64,000 bases of DNA from Ctenosaura bakeri. Lineage: Eukaryota > Chordata > Lepidosauria > Squamata > Iguanidae. Every line of letters starts with the position of its first letter. Position 1 is the stretch's first letter. A model generated the notes under the pieces. That model was not told the origin of the DNA. It searched no databases and saw nothing but the letters and a program-made list of their open reading frames with translations. The stretch is from the NCBI GenBank assembly GCA_948474755.1, contig CAOLHI010000075.1, positions 62,001-126,000 on the forward strand. The letters run 5' to 3'. The position numbers and the translations under genes were made by a program. Below are positions 22,701 to 32,435 of this stretch, piece by piece.

Positions 22701-25700
22701 GGAGTGATGATGTGCCTAATGGCATTCTGTTGGGCTCAGAATAAACAAAGCTATATTCTGAATTGTCGGAAAATTTGAGCCTTACAGATTTTGTTGGTCA
22801 CTTACTGTATTTATTTCAGGGATGCACTAAGTGATCTAGCGCTACATTTCTTGAACAAAATGAAGATCATGGTGATTAAAGATATTGAAAGAGAGGACAT
22901 TGAATTTATATGTAAGGTAAGATGGGGTGATAGATAGTTTTGTTTTCTTTGTTTACACAGTTAATTTAAACCTCTTGCTATAATGTCATTGAAATGAATG
23001 ACAACATTCCATGACTGTGTTTTGAAATTAGTAGTGCAGTTTGTACATAGGATTGGTAGGAAAAAGTATGTAAAAGAACTACCTGTTGCCACCTTTCTCA
23101 TTTCTTACTATAGAAATAGTAACTGTGTCCATAAAGCCAGCTTTTGTAAAAGTAACACTGATCTCTTACAGCGCAGTCCTCCGTATGTGTACTCAGCAGA
23201 AGGTCCCATTGATTTTAATAAAACCTACTTTTAGGTGTATGATTATAACCTTAGTTTGTGTAAGGTAGAACATACTGAATTGTAACTTGTGCCTCTCTTT
23301 AAATGTTTAGACTATTGGAACTAAGCCAGTTGCTCACATTGATCAATTCACTGGTGATATGTTGGGATCTGCTGAATTGGCCGAAGAAGTAAATTTAAAT
23401 GGCTCTGGAAAACTAGTGAAGGTAAGGAGAATTCATGTTTAGCTGTATTTTCTGCTGCCTTACGACACTCAAACCAAATAAAAGATGTAAGTCATTAAAA
23501 AACCAAACTTTATTTTACAGAATAGTATTTCACCACATTAAAATGAGTAAAATGTTACTCAGGACTTAAGGACATACCAGCTATGATGACTGTAGTTTCC
23601 CCAGGACCAAGAGTGTCTTCAGATCATTATTACTTTCATGATTTCTAGATTCAGTGTCATTTACCTGTCTGTAGCTGGTCTCTTAATGGTGCCAAAGACA
23701 AATGCATTGCCAAGTTCTGTTGTGATTGGGCACGAGGTTCCCTTTTTTTTTTTTTTGTAGGGAAGCTTAAGAGTTGATATATGCTTTGTAAGAAAGAGGG
23801 AAATTTAACTTGTGGTTTGATTAATAGCGCTATTCATGTGATATGCTGGCTGACTTAGACTGCTTGTAAAAACTTTCAATGTAGCAAGCTAATATAGAAA
23901 CCTGTTGAGCTACTTAAAGCTGTTTAATCAGCTTGTCTACATTTGAATTAACCCAAGACTGAACTTCTTTGGTTCTGTAGCCAGAAACCCAGTATAGCAA
24001 TGGTCTAAACATAAAGGGTGTATAGAGATATGGTGGACTCCCCCTTCACCTCTTGAATGTATTTCTTCAACTAGCAAAAAAATAAAAGGAGAACAGACAA
24101 AAATAACTCAGTTCTCCTCTCCAGCAGTGGGAGAGCAAAAAAGAAGCTTCTATCAAAACCAAACTTACTAGCCAGAGGCTGTCAGGTAGACTTACCATTT
24201 TCCAAACAAGGTAAACCTCACAAATCCAATGGGAGTACGAAAGAAGGGCCTCTCCTCTGAATTTGGCTGTAGCAATTGCCCTGTATGGGACTGAGCTAAT
24301 TAAAGAAGATGCACAATCTCCTAAGAAGGAGAAACAGCTTAAACAGGGGGAGTCAAAGCTAAAGCAAGCCCCTGAGTTGAGCAGCAACATGGGAGACACG
24401 GACATGGAAAAGTCATGCAGTTCGAACGAGCCAACTTCTGAATGCATTGCATGGATTGAACAGTGACTCTGTTCTTTGTCCAGAGATACTAACTCCATTG
24501 TTCTTGTAATTGTATTTGTAAGTATTTACAATAGACTGATTATAGGTGAGCAGGTTAACAGGATATTAAATGCTGGTATCCTGCAATCAGATAATGCAAA
24601 TAATTCTGCTAACCTGGCCAAATCAAATAATAAGTGCCCTTTGTTATCTTAAAGAGTAGGTAAGAAGGCTGCTAAGAGTCTGGAGAAAAGTAAGAATACA
24701 TCACCCAAGATGAATTTTGAGAAGTTCTTTGACATGTTATTCAAGGAGGCAAAATCAGAAACAAACCTACCCAAGAAAATAAATTAAAAAATCTAGTAAT
24801 AACAATTTGTGCTGGTTCTAAGCCAATAACTAGTGCAGATTTATTAATACATCAGTTGACTAAAAGCCTGCAGGATCCTTCTGTTGCCCTCAAGAATGAA
24901 GGAGTAGATGTCTCTTGCCGGATGGATTTTCCTGGAGTGCAGGTTCAGAGGTCAGACTCTCAAGATCACTGGACTGTAGCATCAACTGTTAAACAAGACT
25001 GTCAGAAAGGAAATACAAAGGTCACTGGTTAGCAGCTTGTTCTGGCAGCTCAGAAACTGTTGTTCCAAAATTAACCCAAACATTAGGAATTTTATCTCAA
25101 TATAAATGTATGTTCAGTTTTACACAGTTACTGTGTAAGATGTCCATTGACCTTTGTACCATCAAAGACATAAGAATGGAATATTTTTTTTATTATGCAT
25201 ACGTGAGTGCTGTGATTATTAGTTGGATACTTGAGAGCAAAGAAGAGTTTATATACCTCGGCATAGCTATGATAAAATTGTTTGAAAATCAAGTACTGCC
25301 ACTGCATTTAAAGGCAGATAACACAGCTCGTTCTAATCAGCAACTAAAAGTTTTTGAAGATTTGGGTGACTTAACCTGTGAAAGTAAAGACAGTGAAGAA
25401 TTCAATTCAGCTGTCATTCTAGAAAAAAAAGTCAAAATAACTTTAAATTATTCATTATTAAAGTATTATTATCCTTATGGTAAAGGAAATGTTCTGACAA
25501 GGAGAAAGCTCTTCTGAGTTCATTTTTCTGCCTTGCCTCTTAAAGATCAAAATAATATTCTGAGGTGACTGGGCACTCTGAGATTGATTCTACTACTCAA
25601 GCAGTGCTCAAACACACAATAGATAGTTGCTGAGGAAGAGTTTATGAAGGCAGAATCTGTGCACCCAAACAAGGAGAAAGTGTGTAAGAATGAAGAAACG

Positions 25701-28700
25701 TATGCCTTAATTTATCAGGAAAAAGATCAAGAAACTACTACTCTTAACACATGTAGGAAACCTGAGAATATGTCTTCTGCTCTAAATGCAAGACCTCCAT
25801 TATGGACAGAAATGAGATTCCTGGAAGAGCAAGAATTAGGACAACCAATACAACATGGTGAATCTGCATATCAGTCAGTGATGGTGACTGTACCAAGAAT
25901 TAAAAATATCAGCAGACCCTCCCCACAGCTGGATTTGATTGAAATTTTGGAGAAATTGTGTGAGTGCTCAAGAGGGTGGTGAAAGAAATCACAAAGAAGC
26001 TTCATCTTGCAAATAAATGTGTAAACCCATCCTCTTTTCTTGAAGTGCCTGTCAAAGCTTCATGACAAAAAGTGTGCCACCAAAAGATGCCCCAGTTATT
26101 ACTTCTGACTTGGAACATGACAAGGTAGTCAAGAAAGGCAGGAGAGCCTTTGCTTATATAAATCATATAAAAGTATGATATATTTCTCTGAGAGACTTAG
26201 GTTACAATGAACTTAGCTGTTAACGGTTTCTCTTCATATACTCTTAACAGGTATCCCTAGAGTATACCAAGAGGTCTGTGTGTTTTGGTGGGAAAAAGAT
26301 TGTGGGCCTCGTTAGCAAGATGCAGATTTTACAACCTTTTATTAATTAGTGTATATATTCTTTAATGTCTTTAATGAGACATCCAAGTTCACAATTAAGC
26401 AACATATCTGTGATGTGGATTTTCAGTACCATCTAAGCAAACGGCCTGGTGCCTGAAAATGATAGATAAGAAGAGATTGTTTACTCCAGAGAGATATTCA
26501 AACTAGATATTCTGGAGTTCAGGAAATCCTTTATCTTAGCCAGATTTAATGTGTTGCCATCAGTGTTCCTGCAGGGTAGATTTAGAGGCATATCACATCT
26601 GGAAAGAGTATGCCCTTGTGGACAAAATGAAGTGGAAACCATTGGTCATGCCCTGTTGTCGTTTCTACAGGGATAGTCATTGTGCACTCATAATTCCTAT
26701 TATGCAGCAAATCCCAGGTAGATATGATGAATACTGTTTAAAATATCCTATTAGAGGACAGGAAAACACAAATTGCTTTAAAAGTGGCTAAGTTTTGTAT
26801 TACTGCTGTATAAAACTTGAGACAAGTTGTGAATGATCTTAGTGGATAATGTGTTAGCTTATACATTCTAGCTATTTGCCTTACATACCAGGCCTTAATT
26901 TATAAAATCCAAACATGTAATATAAATTTTGATTATATGTACAAACTACATCTCTTATTTTAGCTTACAGATGGTAATTATATTTTATTGTATTGTAGGC
27001 ATCATATTTTAGATATGCTGTGGTTATATTGTAAATACATTGTAGATTTTGCTGTTTATGTATGGTTTGTATGCCTGATCTGTGACCAAACTAATTAAAA
27101 TTTGATTCAGTTAAACCTTGTGGTTTGGTTTGCAGTTCTGCTGCAGGGTACAGTGTTTGTGGCAATCAGAACATGTTTAGTGGAGGAATAGACCAAAAAA
27201 TGTTCTGTCTCCATCTCATTTTCTGCTGCAGTTGAAAACCCTTGGTATACTGGAGCGTGGTGTTGAAATCATCTAGGTTGATTGCTCTGATGATACTAAA
27301 GCTAAGGATCTTAAGGAAATCATGCGGTATCCCAGGTTGTATTGGGCATTAAGCACTGTTTAGTGGAAAGACAGCATATAAATTTATTTAATAAACAATA
27401 GCTCATAATACTGTGTGACATTTCTGTCACAGTTACATGCCGGAACAGAAACAAAATCTTATTTTATTCTTATACTACACTATTCGGTAGGATTTGTAAA
27501 AATAACTATACTTCATTTATTTTTGTCAGTTGTCATTGTTGTTTTCTTTATAATGTGATCGCAAAAGTTCTGGTCCATAATAGGAACTCTGCTAGTGAAA
27601 AAAGATGTTGCAGTAATAGTGTTTTTATACTTCAGATTACAGGTTGTGCAAGTCCTGGGAAAACCGTTACAATTGTGGTACGTGGCTCCAACAAACTAGT
27701 GATTGAAGAAGCTGAGCGTTCAATTCATGATGCACTGTGTGTCATTCGCTGTTTGGTTAAGAAAAGGTACTCACTACAGCTTCAAGGATCAGTAAAATCA
27801 TACTGTATCTAACAATTGCCTCTAACATTTCAAGCTGCATTTTTTTTATTTCAGAGCACTTATTGCTGGTGGTGGAGCACCAGAAATAGAATTGGCATTG
27901 CGCCTGAATGAATATTCTCGCATCTTAAGTGGCATGGAGTCTTACTGTGTCCGTGCGTATGGAGAGGCCCTGGAAATCATTCCATCTACCCTAGCTGAAA
28001 ATGCAGGCCTTAACCCTATTTCTACTGTAACAGAGTTGAGAAACAGACATGCACAAGGAGAGAAGACTGCTGGCATCAATGTTAGAAAGGTAACATGCCA
28101 AGTGGAAAGACAAAACTAATAATGCTATATATATCATTTGACTCGTCTGTAGACTTTTGCCTTTTCATGTTGGAATTAACTATTTTCTAGATCTAGTCTC
28201 TCATATGTTGGTCTAATATGTGTAACTTAATGCATTCTAATACTTGCCTTGGGCTTCTGTAGCGCATAGGCAGGGGTGGGTTCCTTGCTCAAGAAGTCTG
28301 TACAAAGTAGGTCCAGGAAGACAATTTTTTTAAAAAACACTGTTCTAAATTGTGATACTTGCTTTGAATTGCTAATACACAGAGATTAAGTTATATTAAA
28401 AGTAATTTATCTCATGCTACTAGTGTGTGTTCATCCTCTTTCTCTTTGCTTTGAATAAATATGAGGCCTGAGCCTTGCTGGTATGTCGGTAATTGCTCTC
28501 AGTTGTTAGCCCCCTCTTCCACATGTTCATCTTGTTTGAAAACAAGTAACATAAAGGTCACTTGCCTTAGGAATGTGGATGTTCTCAAGCTTTGCTTTGT
28601 TTTGCTAGGTTAAATATGACAACTCTTAAATTGGAGCTGACAGAAACATCAGTTAACATATAATCCTGATCCTTTTGGTTCCAAAATTTTACCCTAGATA

Positions 28701-29551
28701 TGAAGTACTTAACAGAACTTCATTTAATTTGAAAAATGCCAGCTGCAGTTTTGGAGATTCACTATAGGAATGATCCATATGCTCAGAGGTTGTGCATGCT
28801 TGGAAAGGCTTATTTTTCATTGGATTTATATCCCATGTTCTCCTACTCCCTAACGAGACCACTGAGAAATGAATATTAGTAGTATATTTTCTGCCTGTAA
28901 TTTCTTATAAACTAAAGTTGCAATTCTTAAATTGTAGGGTGGAATTTCCAATATCCTGGAAGAATTGGTAGTCCAACCATTATTGGTATCCGTCAGTGCT
29001 CTCACCCTGGCTACAGAAACTGTGCGCAGTATTCTTAAGATTGATGATGTGGTAAGCCAAGTTTCAAAACCGACAACTGTTATCTGAAATATTTGCTTCG
29101 GTTATTATCCGCAGATTTGTTACTGCAGCACACCCTCCACAGACGTGGGAGTTTCATTCCAGGAACCTCCATGTAAAACAGAATAACATAAATGTGCATG
29201 TCCAATTCTTTTCAGTGGACACAGTGTGCACATGGACACAGCAGCACATGTGCATTAACATTTTAAGTATAGGAAAGGGACACTTTGTATGAGATGGAGA
29301 TTGTGTACACAGAGGTCACAGGAAGGGAGGGTGAACTGTACCTTGTGTCAAAATGACCATTCCAGTGACAGTGTTGAAATGCTGAGTTTGTAACAACAAC
29401 TTATGAAATAGTTGCGGTTTAGAGACATCGTAATTATTAATGGAAATGTTAGAAAACAAAATATTGGATGTAGTTGAAGAGGTTAATATAGTGATGAAGT
29501 GTACAACATATACAACAGTCTTTTTTCTTTTTTCAGGTAAACACTCGATGA
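10581..29551 (+). CDS. CCT4: CCT4, T-complex protein 1 subunit delta (14 coding exons)
   Basis: Joining 10581-10719, 13259-13311, 17944-18033, 18269-18377, 19154-19296, 20693-20814, 20901-21033, 21807-21946, 22820-22916, 23311-23421, 27636-27766, 27855-28089, 28938-29051 and 29537-29551 gives an open frame of 543 residues, close to the human 539. All introns are GT-AG and all phases match. Motifs are intact: LGPKGMDKM (56-64), TNDGAT (75-80) and GDGTTS (107-112) of the ATP site, and GGGAPE (428-433). Exons 5-11 carry the remaining intermediate and apical parts. The product is the delta subunit of the cytosolic double-ring chaperonin TRiC/CCT, which folds actin, tubulin and other proteins using ATP. 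The N-terminal tail (residues 1-30) is the most diverged part. No frameshift or stop was seen, so the gene looks functional. Confidence 0.96.
10732..10765 (+). repeat. (GGGAGG)n G-rich tract beside the CCT4 exon 1 donor
   Basis: At least five runs of three or more G separated by A lie 13-45 nt downstream of the exon 1 splice donor, on the sense strand. This satisfies the sequence pattern of a G-quadruplex. Confidence 0.85.
11040..11110 (+). mobile_element. Fragment of another hAT-type MITE
   Basis: 'ggaatcctgggatttgtagt' with flanking 'tccgttccgg' resembles the half-palindrome of a common lizard hAT MITE. Only a short fragment is recognisable. Confidence 0.4.
11767..12640 (-). mobile_element. 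CR1 LINE fragment (ORF2 3' part), degraded
   Basis: The minus strand has broken frames resembling the CR1 reverse-transcriptase C-terminal region ('[18 protein letters not shown]', '[17 protein letters not shown]') and the CR1 tail at its left end ('gttggaagggactgcaagg'). Stops and frameshifts are frequent, so it is an old copy within CCT4 intron 1. Confidence 0.8.
13115..13145 (+). repeat. (AATA/AATG)n microsatellite
   Basis: 'aataaataaatgaatgaatg' continues to 13145 in CCT4 intron 1. Confidence 0.85.
13259..13311 (+). CDS. CCT4: CCT4 exon 2
   Basis: A 53-nt exon encoding [18 protein letters not shown], the conserved nucleotide-binding loop. The acceptor is 'ctgttttag' and the donor 'gtaagt'. 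Confidence 0.96.
14158..14345 (-). repeat. 5S rRNA-derived SINE
   Basis: The minus strand starts with 'ggcaccagatcttgtctgac' and 'cttggaagcgtgaccac' (5S-like), then a 'gctgtaagct' block and a tail read as 'caacttgaagatgcac'. Diverged copy in CCT4 intron 2. Confidence 0.7.
14366..14530 (+). repeat. tRNA-derived SINE with Bov-B-like tail
   Basis: 'ctagagtttgattccgtgc' (B-box region), 'cccactgggtgaccttggg' and the tail 'gtaagttggaaacaattt' plus 'aaaagcacacaacaataata' identify it. It directly follows a 5S-derived SINE in the opposite orientation. Confidence 0.8.
15655..15960 (+). mobile_element. CR1 LINE 3' end
   Basis: A plus-strand CR1 tail: sequence for 'GFKLQER', 'SLEVFKQ' equivalents, 'ggccacctgttgggagggc' and the terminal 'ctgtgattctatgattctta'. 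It lies in CCT4 intron 2. Confidence 0.85.
16625..16918. repeat. Long imperfect hairpin with AT-rich loop
   Basis: The arm 16625-16680 ('atccagccttcttattctcc', then 'catacttttaagaagaaaaa') is complementary to 16858-16918 ('ttttcttcttaaaagtatg', then 'agaagaataagaaggttgga'). The loop is built of 'tatattagtata' repeats. Class unknown. Confidence 0.75.
16930..17125 (+). mobile_element. LINE-like 3' tail
   Basis: T-rich sequence ending 'gaaaatcttaataaatatac' resembles the 'cttaataaaaatatatatc' end at 10110-10127. Probably an L1-type 3' end. No target duplication was resolved. Confidence 0.4.
17591..17652 (+). repeat. Compound triplet microsatellite (GCC)(GCT)(ACT)
   Basis: 'gccgccgccgctactgctgc' continues as CTG and then CTA triplets in CCT4 intron 2. 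The leucine- and tyrosine-rich frames over it are artefacts of the repeat. Confidence 0.9.
17944..18033 (+). CDS. CCT4: CCT4 exon 3
   Basis: A 90-nt exon in phase 0 encoding 30 residues that include [23 protein letters not shown] contains an ATP-site aspartate. The acceptor is 'tctttttctag' and the donor 'gtaagt'. Confidence 0.96.
18269..18377 (+). CDS. CCT4: CCT4 exon 4
   Basis: Encodes [20 protein letters not shown] and the following helix. GDGTTS is the catalytic/ATP-binding motif. A SINE begins about 10-15 nt after the donor (gtatgt at 18378). Confidence 0.96.
18388..18555 (+). repeat. tRNA-derived SINE abutting the CCT4 exon 4 donor
   Basis: 'ctggagaccagggtttgatt' (B-box region), 'cctactgggtgaccttgcgc' and the tail 'gaaggcatacaacaactac' mark a SINE in sense orientation starting about 10 nt after the splice donor. 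Confidence 0.8.
18720..18765 (+). repeat. Alternating purine-pyrimidine tract
   Basis: A 'tatatatatgtgtgtgtgcg' run continues as cgtgcatgcgtgcgcatgtg. Such alternation can adopt Z-DNA; that is inference. Confidence 0.7.
19154..19296 (+). CDS. CCT4: CCT4 exon 5
   Basis: Encodes [20 protein letters not shown] and continues to ALNSK. The acceptor 'gtaactag' has a weak pyrimidine tract. The phase fits exon 4. Confidence 0.95.
19788..20003 (+). repeat. 5S rRNA-derived SINE
   Basis: 'ggcaccagatcctgtctgat' and 'cttggaagctaagcagggta' are near-matches to 5S rRNA. The body continues through 'ggaactgacaaaaccatctc' to a tail at about 20003. Located in CCT4 intron 5. Confidence 0.8.
20693..20814 (+). 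CDS. CCT4: CCT4 exon 6
   Basis: Encodes [20 protein letters not shown] to IKIVKKLG, the transition from the intermediate to the apical domain. It is separated from exon 7 by an intron of only 86 nt. Confidence 0.95.
20901..21033 (+). CDS. CCT4: CCT4 exon 7
   Basis: Encodes [20 protein letters not shown] to SAPKTD in the apical domain. The preceding acceptor is 'ttgtttatag'. Confidence 0.95.
21403..21800 (+). repeat. Unclassified dispersed repeat X, copy 1
   Basis: This segment of intron 7 is similar over most of its length to 45325-45655: 'cagctacagtagg' versus 'cagctgcagtagg', 'tcccaactcatgctttattgc' versus 'cccaactttactgcattgc', 'cttccagctagacaaaag' versus 'cttccagctagataaagg', and the end 'tgaagtatgcttgtacc' versus 'tgaggtatgcctgtaacc'. 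I cannot assign a family. Confidence 0.6.
21807..21946 (+). CDS. CCT4: CCT4 exon 8
   Basis: Encodes [20 protein letters not shown] to QKSILR. A dispersed repeat (21403-21800) reaches into the pyrimidine tract of its acceptor. Confidence 0.95.
22820..22916 (+). CDS. CCT4: CCT4 exon 9
   Basis: Encodes [20 protein letters not shown] to IEFICK, apical domain. Canonical sites 'tatttcag' and 'gtaaga'. Confidence 0.95.
23311..23421 (+). CDS. CCT4: CCT4 exon 10
   Basis: Encodes [20 protein letters not shown] to SGKLVK. It is followed by the largest CCT4 intron in its 3' half (4.2 kb), which carries a LINE remnant. Confidence 0.95.
24050..27110 (+). mobile_element. Degraded non-LTR retrotransposon
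   Basis: About 3 kb of CCT4 intron 10 contain broken plus-strand coding-like frames (24263-24466, 25110-25517, 25644-25982, 26549-26791). The last contains '[18 protein letters not shown]' and, in an adjacent frame, a '[16 protein letters not shown]'-like zinc-knuckle segment typical of the C-terminus of LINE reverse-transcriptase proteins. It ends in a long AT-rich 3' region. Family not resolved (not CR1). Confidence 0.5.
27111..27410. other. Unresolved intronic segment with retroposon-like tail
   Basis: 'agcactgtttagtggaaag' and 'cagcatataaatttatttaa' (27349-27395) look like a SINE/LINE 3' tail. The bases before it (27230-27330) read partly like codons (ERGVEII, then a stop, then [17 protein letters not shown]) but I cannot identify them. 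Confidence 0.35.
27636..27766 (+). CDS. CCT4: CCT4 exon 11
   Basis: Encodes [20 protein letters not shown] to CLVKKR, returning to the intermediate/equatorial domains. The next intron is 88 nt. Confidence 0.96.
27855..28089 (+). CDS. CCT4: CCT4 exon 12
   Basis: The largest CCT4 coding exon (235 nt). It holds [20 protein letters not shown] and [26 protein letters not shown] contacts nucleotide in the equatorial domain. Confidence 0.96.
28938..29051 (+). CDS. CCT4: CCT4 exon 13
   Basis: Encodes [20 protein letters not shown] to ILKIDDV, the C-terminal equatorial segment. Phase 0 on both sides. Confidence 0.96.
29537..29551 (+). CDS. CCT4: CCT4 exon 14 (terminal codons)
   Basis: Only VNTR and TGA are coding. 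The acceptor 'ttcttttttcag' is strong. The human protein ends VVNTR, so the tail is conserved. Confidence 0.93.
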   Translation, partial: VNTR

Positions 29552-29676
29552 GAGGTATAAAGAAAAGGACAATACAGCTCAGCAACATGTCAGAAGTTTT
29601 GAACAAGATACCTTCAGAGAAACTGTGTTGAACATACTTAACTCCAAGTTACACTCTACTTTTGTCAATTGAAATT

Positions 29677-29682
29677 AATAAA
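29677..29682 (+). other. CCT4: CCT4 polyadenylation signal AATAAA
   Basis: A consensus AATAAA lies 126 nt after the stop codon, followed by a T-rich downstream element (29705-29725). The 3' UTR is therefore about 150 nt. Confidence 0.85.
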
Positions 29683-29699
29683 ACCTCAGATTCTAAAGG

Positions 29700-30820
29700 C
29701 AGAGCTTTGTTTTTGTTTTTTTTAACAAAAAATTTGAACACACATTGCATTTGTTCCTGAAAACTGCTTTACATTGGCTAGATCATGTCTGTTTTTAAAT
29801 TACACTATTTTAGCTGAAGACACCTAGGCACATTCACTTCCTTTGAAATTAGTGGGATTTAAGAAGCGCTTTAATTTCTGTCATGTCTTGGGACATAACT
29901 ATCTGTTAGCTGTCAGCAGTTGAATCTGCTAAGTCTAGGACATACGGTACCTCAGCAAAGGTATACTTAATTTTGTGTTGGTATAAGTCTAGCATTAGTT
30001 TTTGAGGACATGATTATCACATATAAAAAACAGTACCCTGAAGAAAATTGAAAACAAAAAAAAAATGCACCATTTTCATCCCATTTTGCTAGTTGAGGAC
30101 TGTGTCTGGGAACACATTTATTTACAGTACTATTTGTTACTTCTTGTAACTTGTAAAAGTTTAGTAAGGGTGCGATGAGGCTGGGAAAAGCATTATTGCT
30201 CTGAAGATTGCTCAACCAGTACAGCTGTCTTCTTCCTTCTAAAACATAGGATGATCAGTTTTATAAAGCTATATATAGAAGTTTCTGGACATATGAATTC
30301 CTCCATTGCCTTGCTTCTAACATTAGTTAGAATAGTTTGACTTGCTGTGAGGTGGAACTCTTGCTGTTCCCCATAAACGCTCCATTTTTAAGAAATCGTT
30401 TTCTAGAAATCATGTCAAACCCTAAACTTTGCTAGATCCCTGAACCCACCCACCTCCAGTTGGCATTTTGGCCAACATGCAGCTTATGGGGGGATGGTTT
30501 TCTGGGGCAAATTGGCCCTAACCCCTCTGCAGTTGCTGACACCTGCTGTAAGGCCTCAATAAGTACATAAGGATCCTGAACAAAAAGGGGAGTGATAATG
30601 TTCTTTGGTAAATAAATACTCATAATAAACTACATCATTATTTAATTTTCATGTCTAAGCAATGAAAATCTGATCACAAAACTGGGAAATTCTGAACAGG
30701 CAAGATTAAATGACATTAAAAGACAGGGAATTCCTTCAGATTCTGGAATACATCTGCTTAAATATTTTTCAGACTGTTGGGAATGCTGGGATTCCTCAGA
30801 CCTTTTACTGATTCCTATGT
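29700..30820. other. CCT4-FAM161A intergenic sequence, nothing recognised
   Basis: AT-rich sequence after the CCT4 poly(A) signal. Short open frames lack family resemblance. No repeat that I can name. Confidence 0.6.
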
Positions 30821-30822
30821 AA

Positions 30823-31050
30823 GAGGCCTAAATACCTAAAGGCACCAGATCCTATCAGCTCAGCAAGGTCAGCCTTGGTTAGTACTTAGATTGGAAGACT
30901 GCTAATAAATAGCAAGTGCTGTAAGCTTTATTTCAGAGGAAGGAACTGATAAAACCACTTCTGAGTGTTCCTTGCCTAAGAAAACCCTATGAAATTAATG
31001 GGGTTGTCATTAGATGACAGGCGACTTGAAGGCCTGTACACACACATGAA
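30823..31050 (+). repeat. 5S rRNA-derived SINE with Bov-B-like tail
   Basis: 'ggcaccagatcctatcagct', 'ggttagtacttagattggaa' and 'gcaagtgctgtaagcttta' follow the order of 5S rRNA. The tail 'gcgacttgaaggcctgtaca' matches that of the tRNA-derived SINEs. Confidence 0.85.
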
Positions 31051-31897
31051 AAAAATGAGTAAAGATAAACAAGATGCCTAAATACAAGTTGCCAACTAGT
31101 GTTCTTTCCCTACACTAGTGCTGGCCAATTTCCAGATGTTTTTGGAGTGCGTTTACCATAATGTTCTTGGCTATGTAGTCTATTGTTGGGAACTGTAGTT
31201 GCAGTTGCCCACTGGTGCTGTATTGTCCAGACAAAAGACGTGTTCTGGGATACATGTAAGTTTGAAATAACAGCTAGGCTGAACAAACCAAATGATGCAT
31301 CTAAGTTAAGGAAATGACCCATATGAAGGGTGCATGCCAGGATTTTTCAAATTTGTGAGAGAAAATGACAAGCATAGATGGTTTTGGGACAGCTACTACA
31401 TGCTGTATAATCTAAAACAAACTAAAGACAAAATGGGCTCAAATAGTCCCACTAATTAACTGAAACCAATAGCTCTTGAATAAGATGTTCATGGTTATTT
31501 TGTAAAAGAATCTAGACCGGTTCCACCTGAAAGGCCAGGTGGTGAAAGGCTTGGAGCCCCTCTGAATTAAGGGAACGATACTATAATAACAGCACACCAC
31601 AGCCGATAGTGGAATGATACAGGGGGACTGTGAGACACCCCAGATGAATACCTCATAAATTGCTCCCCATGACCTTACTGCCTGTCCCTGCTCCTCACCA
31701 CAGCTCAGGCCACTACCTCATGTTGGCTCTTTCCCCTTAGCTAGTGGGGTCAAATATTGCTGCTATGGCTCAAGTAGATATGGACGCATTTCTTAGTCTA
31801 CTGTCCTACCTAAACAAAATGGTGGTGGTGGTGGGAATTCGTAGCCCATGCCCACAAAATAGTCATGACTCATATGTTTCTACTCTATAAAATCTGA
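31051..31897. other. Intergenic sequence before FAM161A, no gene seen
   Basis: I find no conserved coding segment. A short family-unknown stretch around 31515-31620 ('gaaaggccaggtggtgaaagg') may be an old repeat. Confidence 0.5.
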
Positions 31898-32312
31898 GGC
31901 TATTTCCGCACTAGACTCCCTGGCGAGCCAAGGCGCGCCGCGCTGCGCATGTGACCCGACCGCCTTACCTGAAGGTGGGACCCCAGGACACGTGGGCGCG
32001 GGTGCGCGCGCACGGGATCGCATTGTTAACGCCTCAGGCGCTGTGTCTCTTCTCCGCGTCTCCCGCTGGCCGAGCGGGCAATTCAACCCTGGGCTTCAGG
32101 GTCGTAGTCCAACCGCCAAACCACTGCACCAGGCTGGCTTCTCGGTCGGCCCCGGCAAAGACAAACTGCTGCCTCCTCTGGTTGCTTGCGTTCTCCTTTA
32201 TTAATAGCTTTCGCCATCTTTGCCACACTGCCACAACATCCTATGGAATCCTGGGGTTAACCAGGATTGGAAGTGGGATCATAGCACTGTGACAGCCTAG
32301 TGTGGAAGTGTT
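31898..32312 (+). mobile_element. hAT-like MITE (family A) carrying a captured promoter fragment
   Basis: The left end 'ggctatttccgcactagac' and right part 'acatcctatggaatcctggg' ... 'gatcatagcactgtgacagc' ... 'ctagtgtggaag' are family A MITE sequence. Between the left end and the right part, 31916-32234 is not MITE but an inverted ~97% identical copy of 32436-32757, the region directly upstream of FAM161A. In other copies this position holds about 27 bp of MITE sequence. Confidence 0.75.
31916..32234 (-). repeat. Left arm of 320-bp inverted repeat (FAM161A promoter copy)
   Basis: Read in reverse complement, this matches 32436-32757 with about ten differences, mostly C/T-type changes at CpG and one indel in a C run. 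It includes the inverted image of a SINE fragment. CACGTG near the outer end of the right arm is CATGTG here. Confidence 0.9.
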
Positions 32313-32435
32313 TGAATAGCACCAAATTTCCTCTTACTGTTCTTTGAGACAGGTGACCAACTGCAACCAAATGGCCCCCACATGCCCTCCAACATTTCAG
32401 ATGAAAACCAGGACAGATGCGGCCAAGCAACATCA

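Noticed and set aside
24067..24498. 143-residue minus-strand frame in CCT4 intron 10
   Set aside because: It is opposite a degraded LINE segment and has no recognisable domain.
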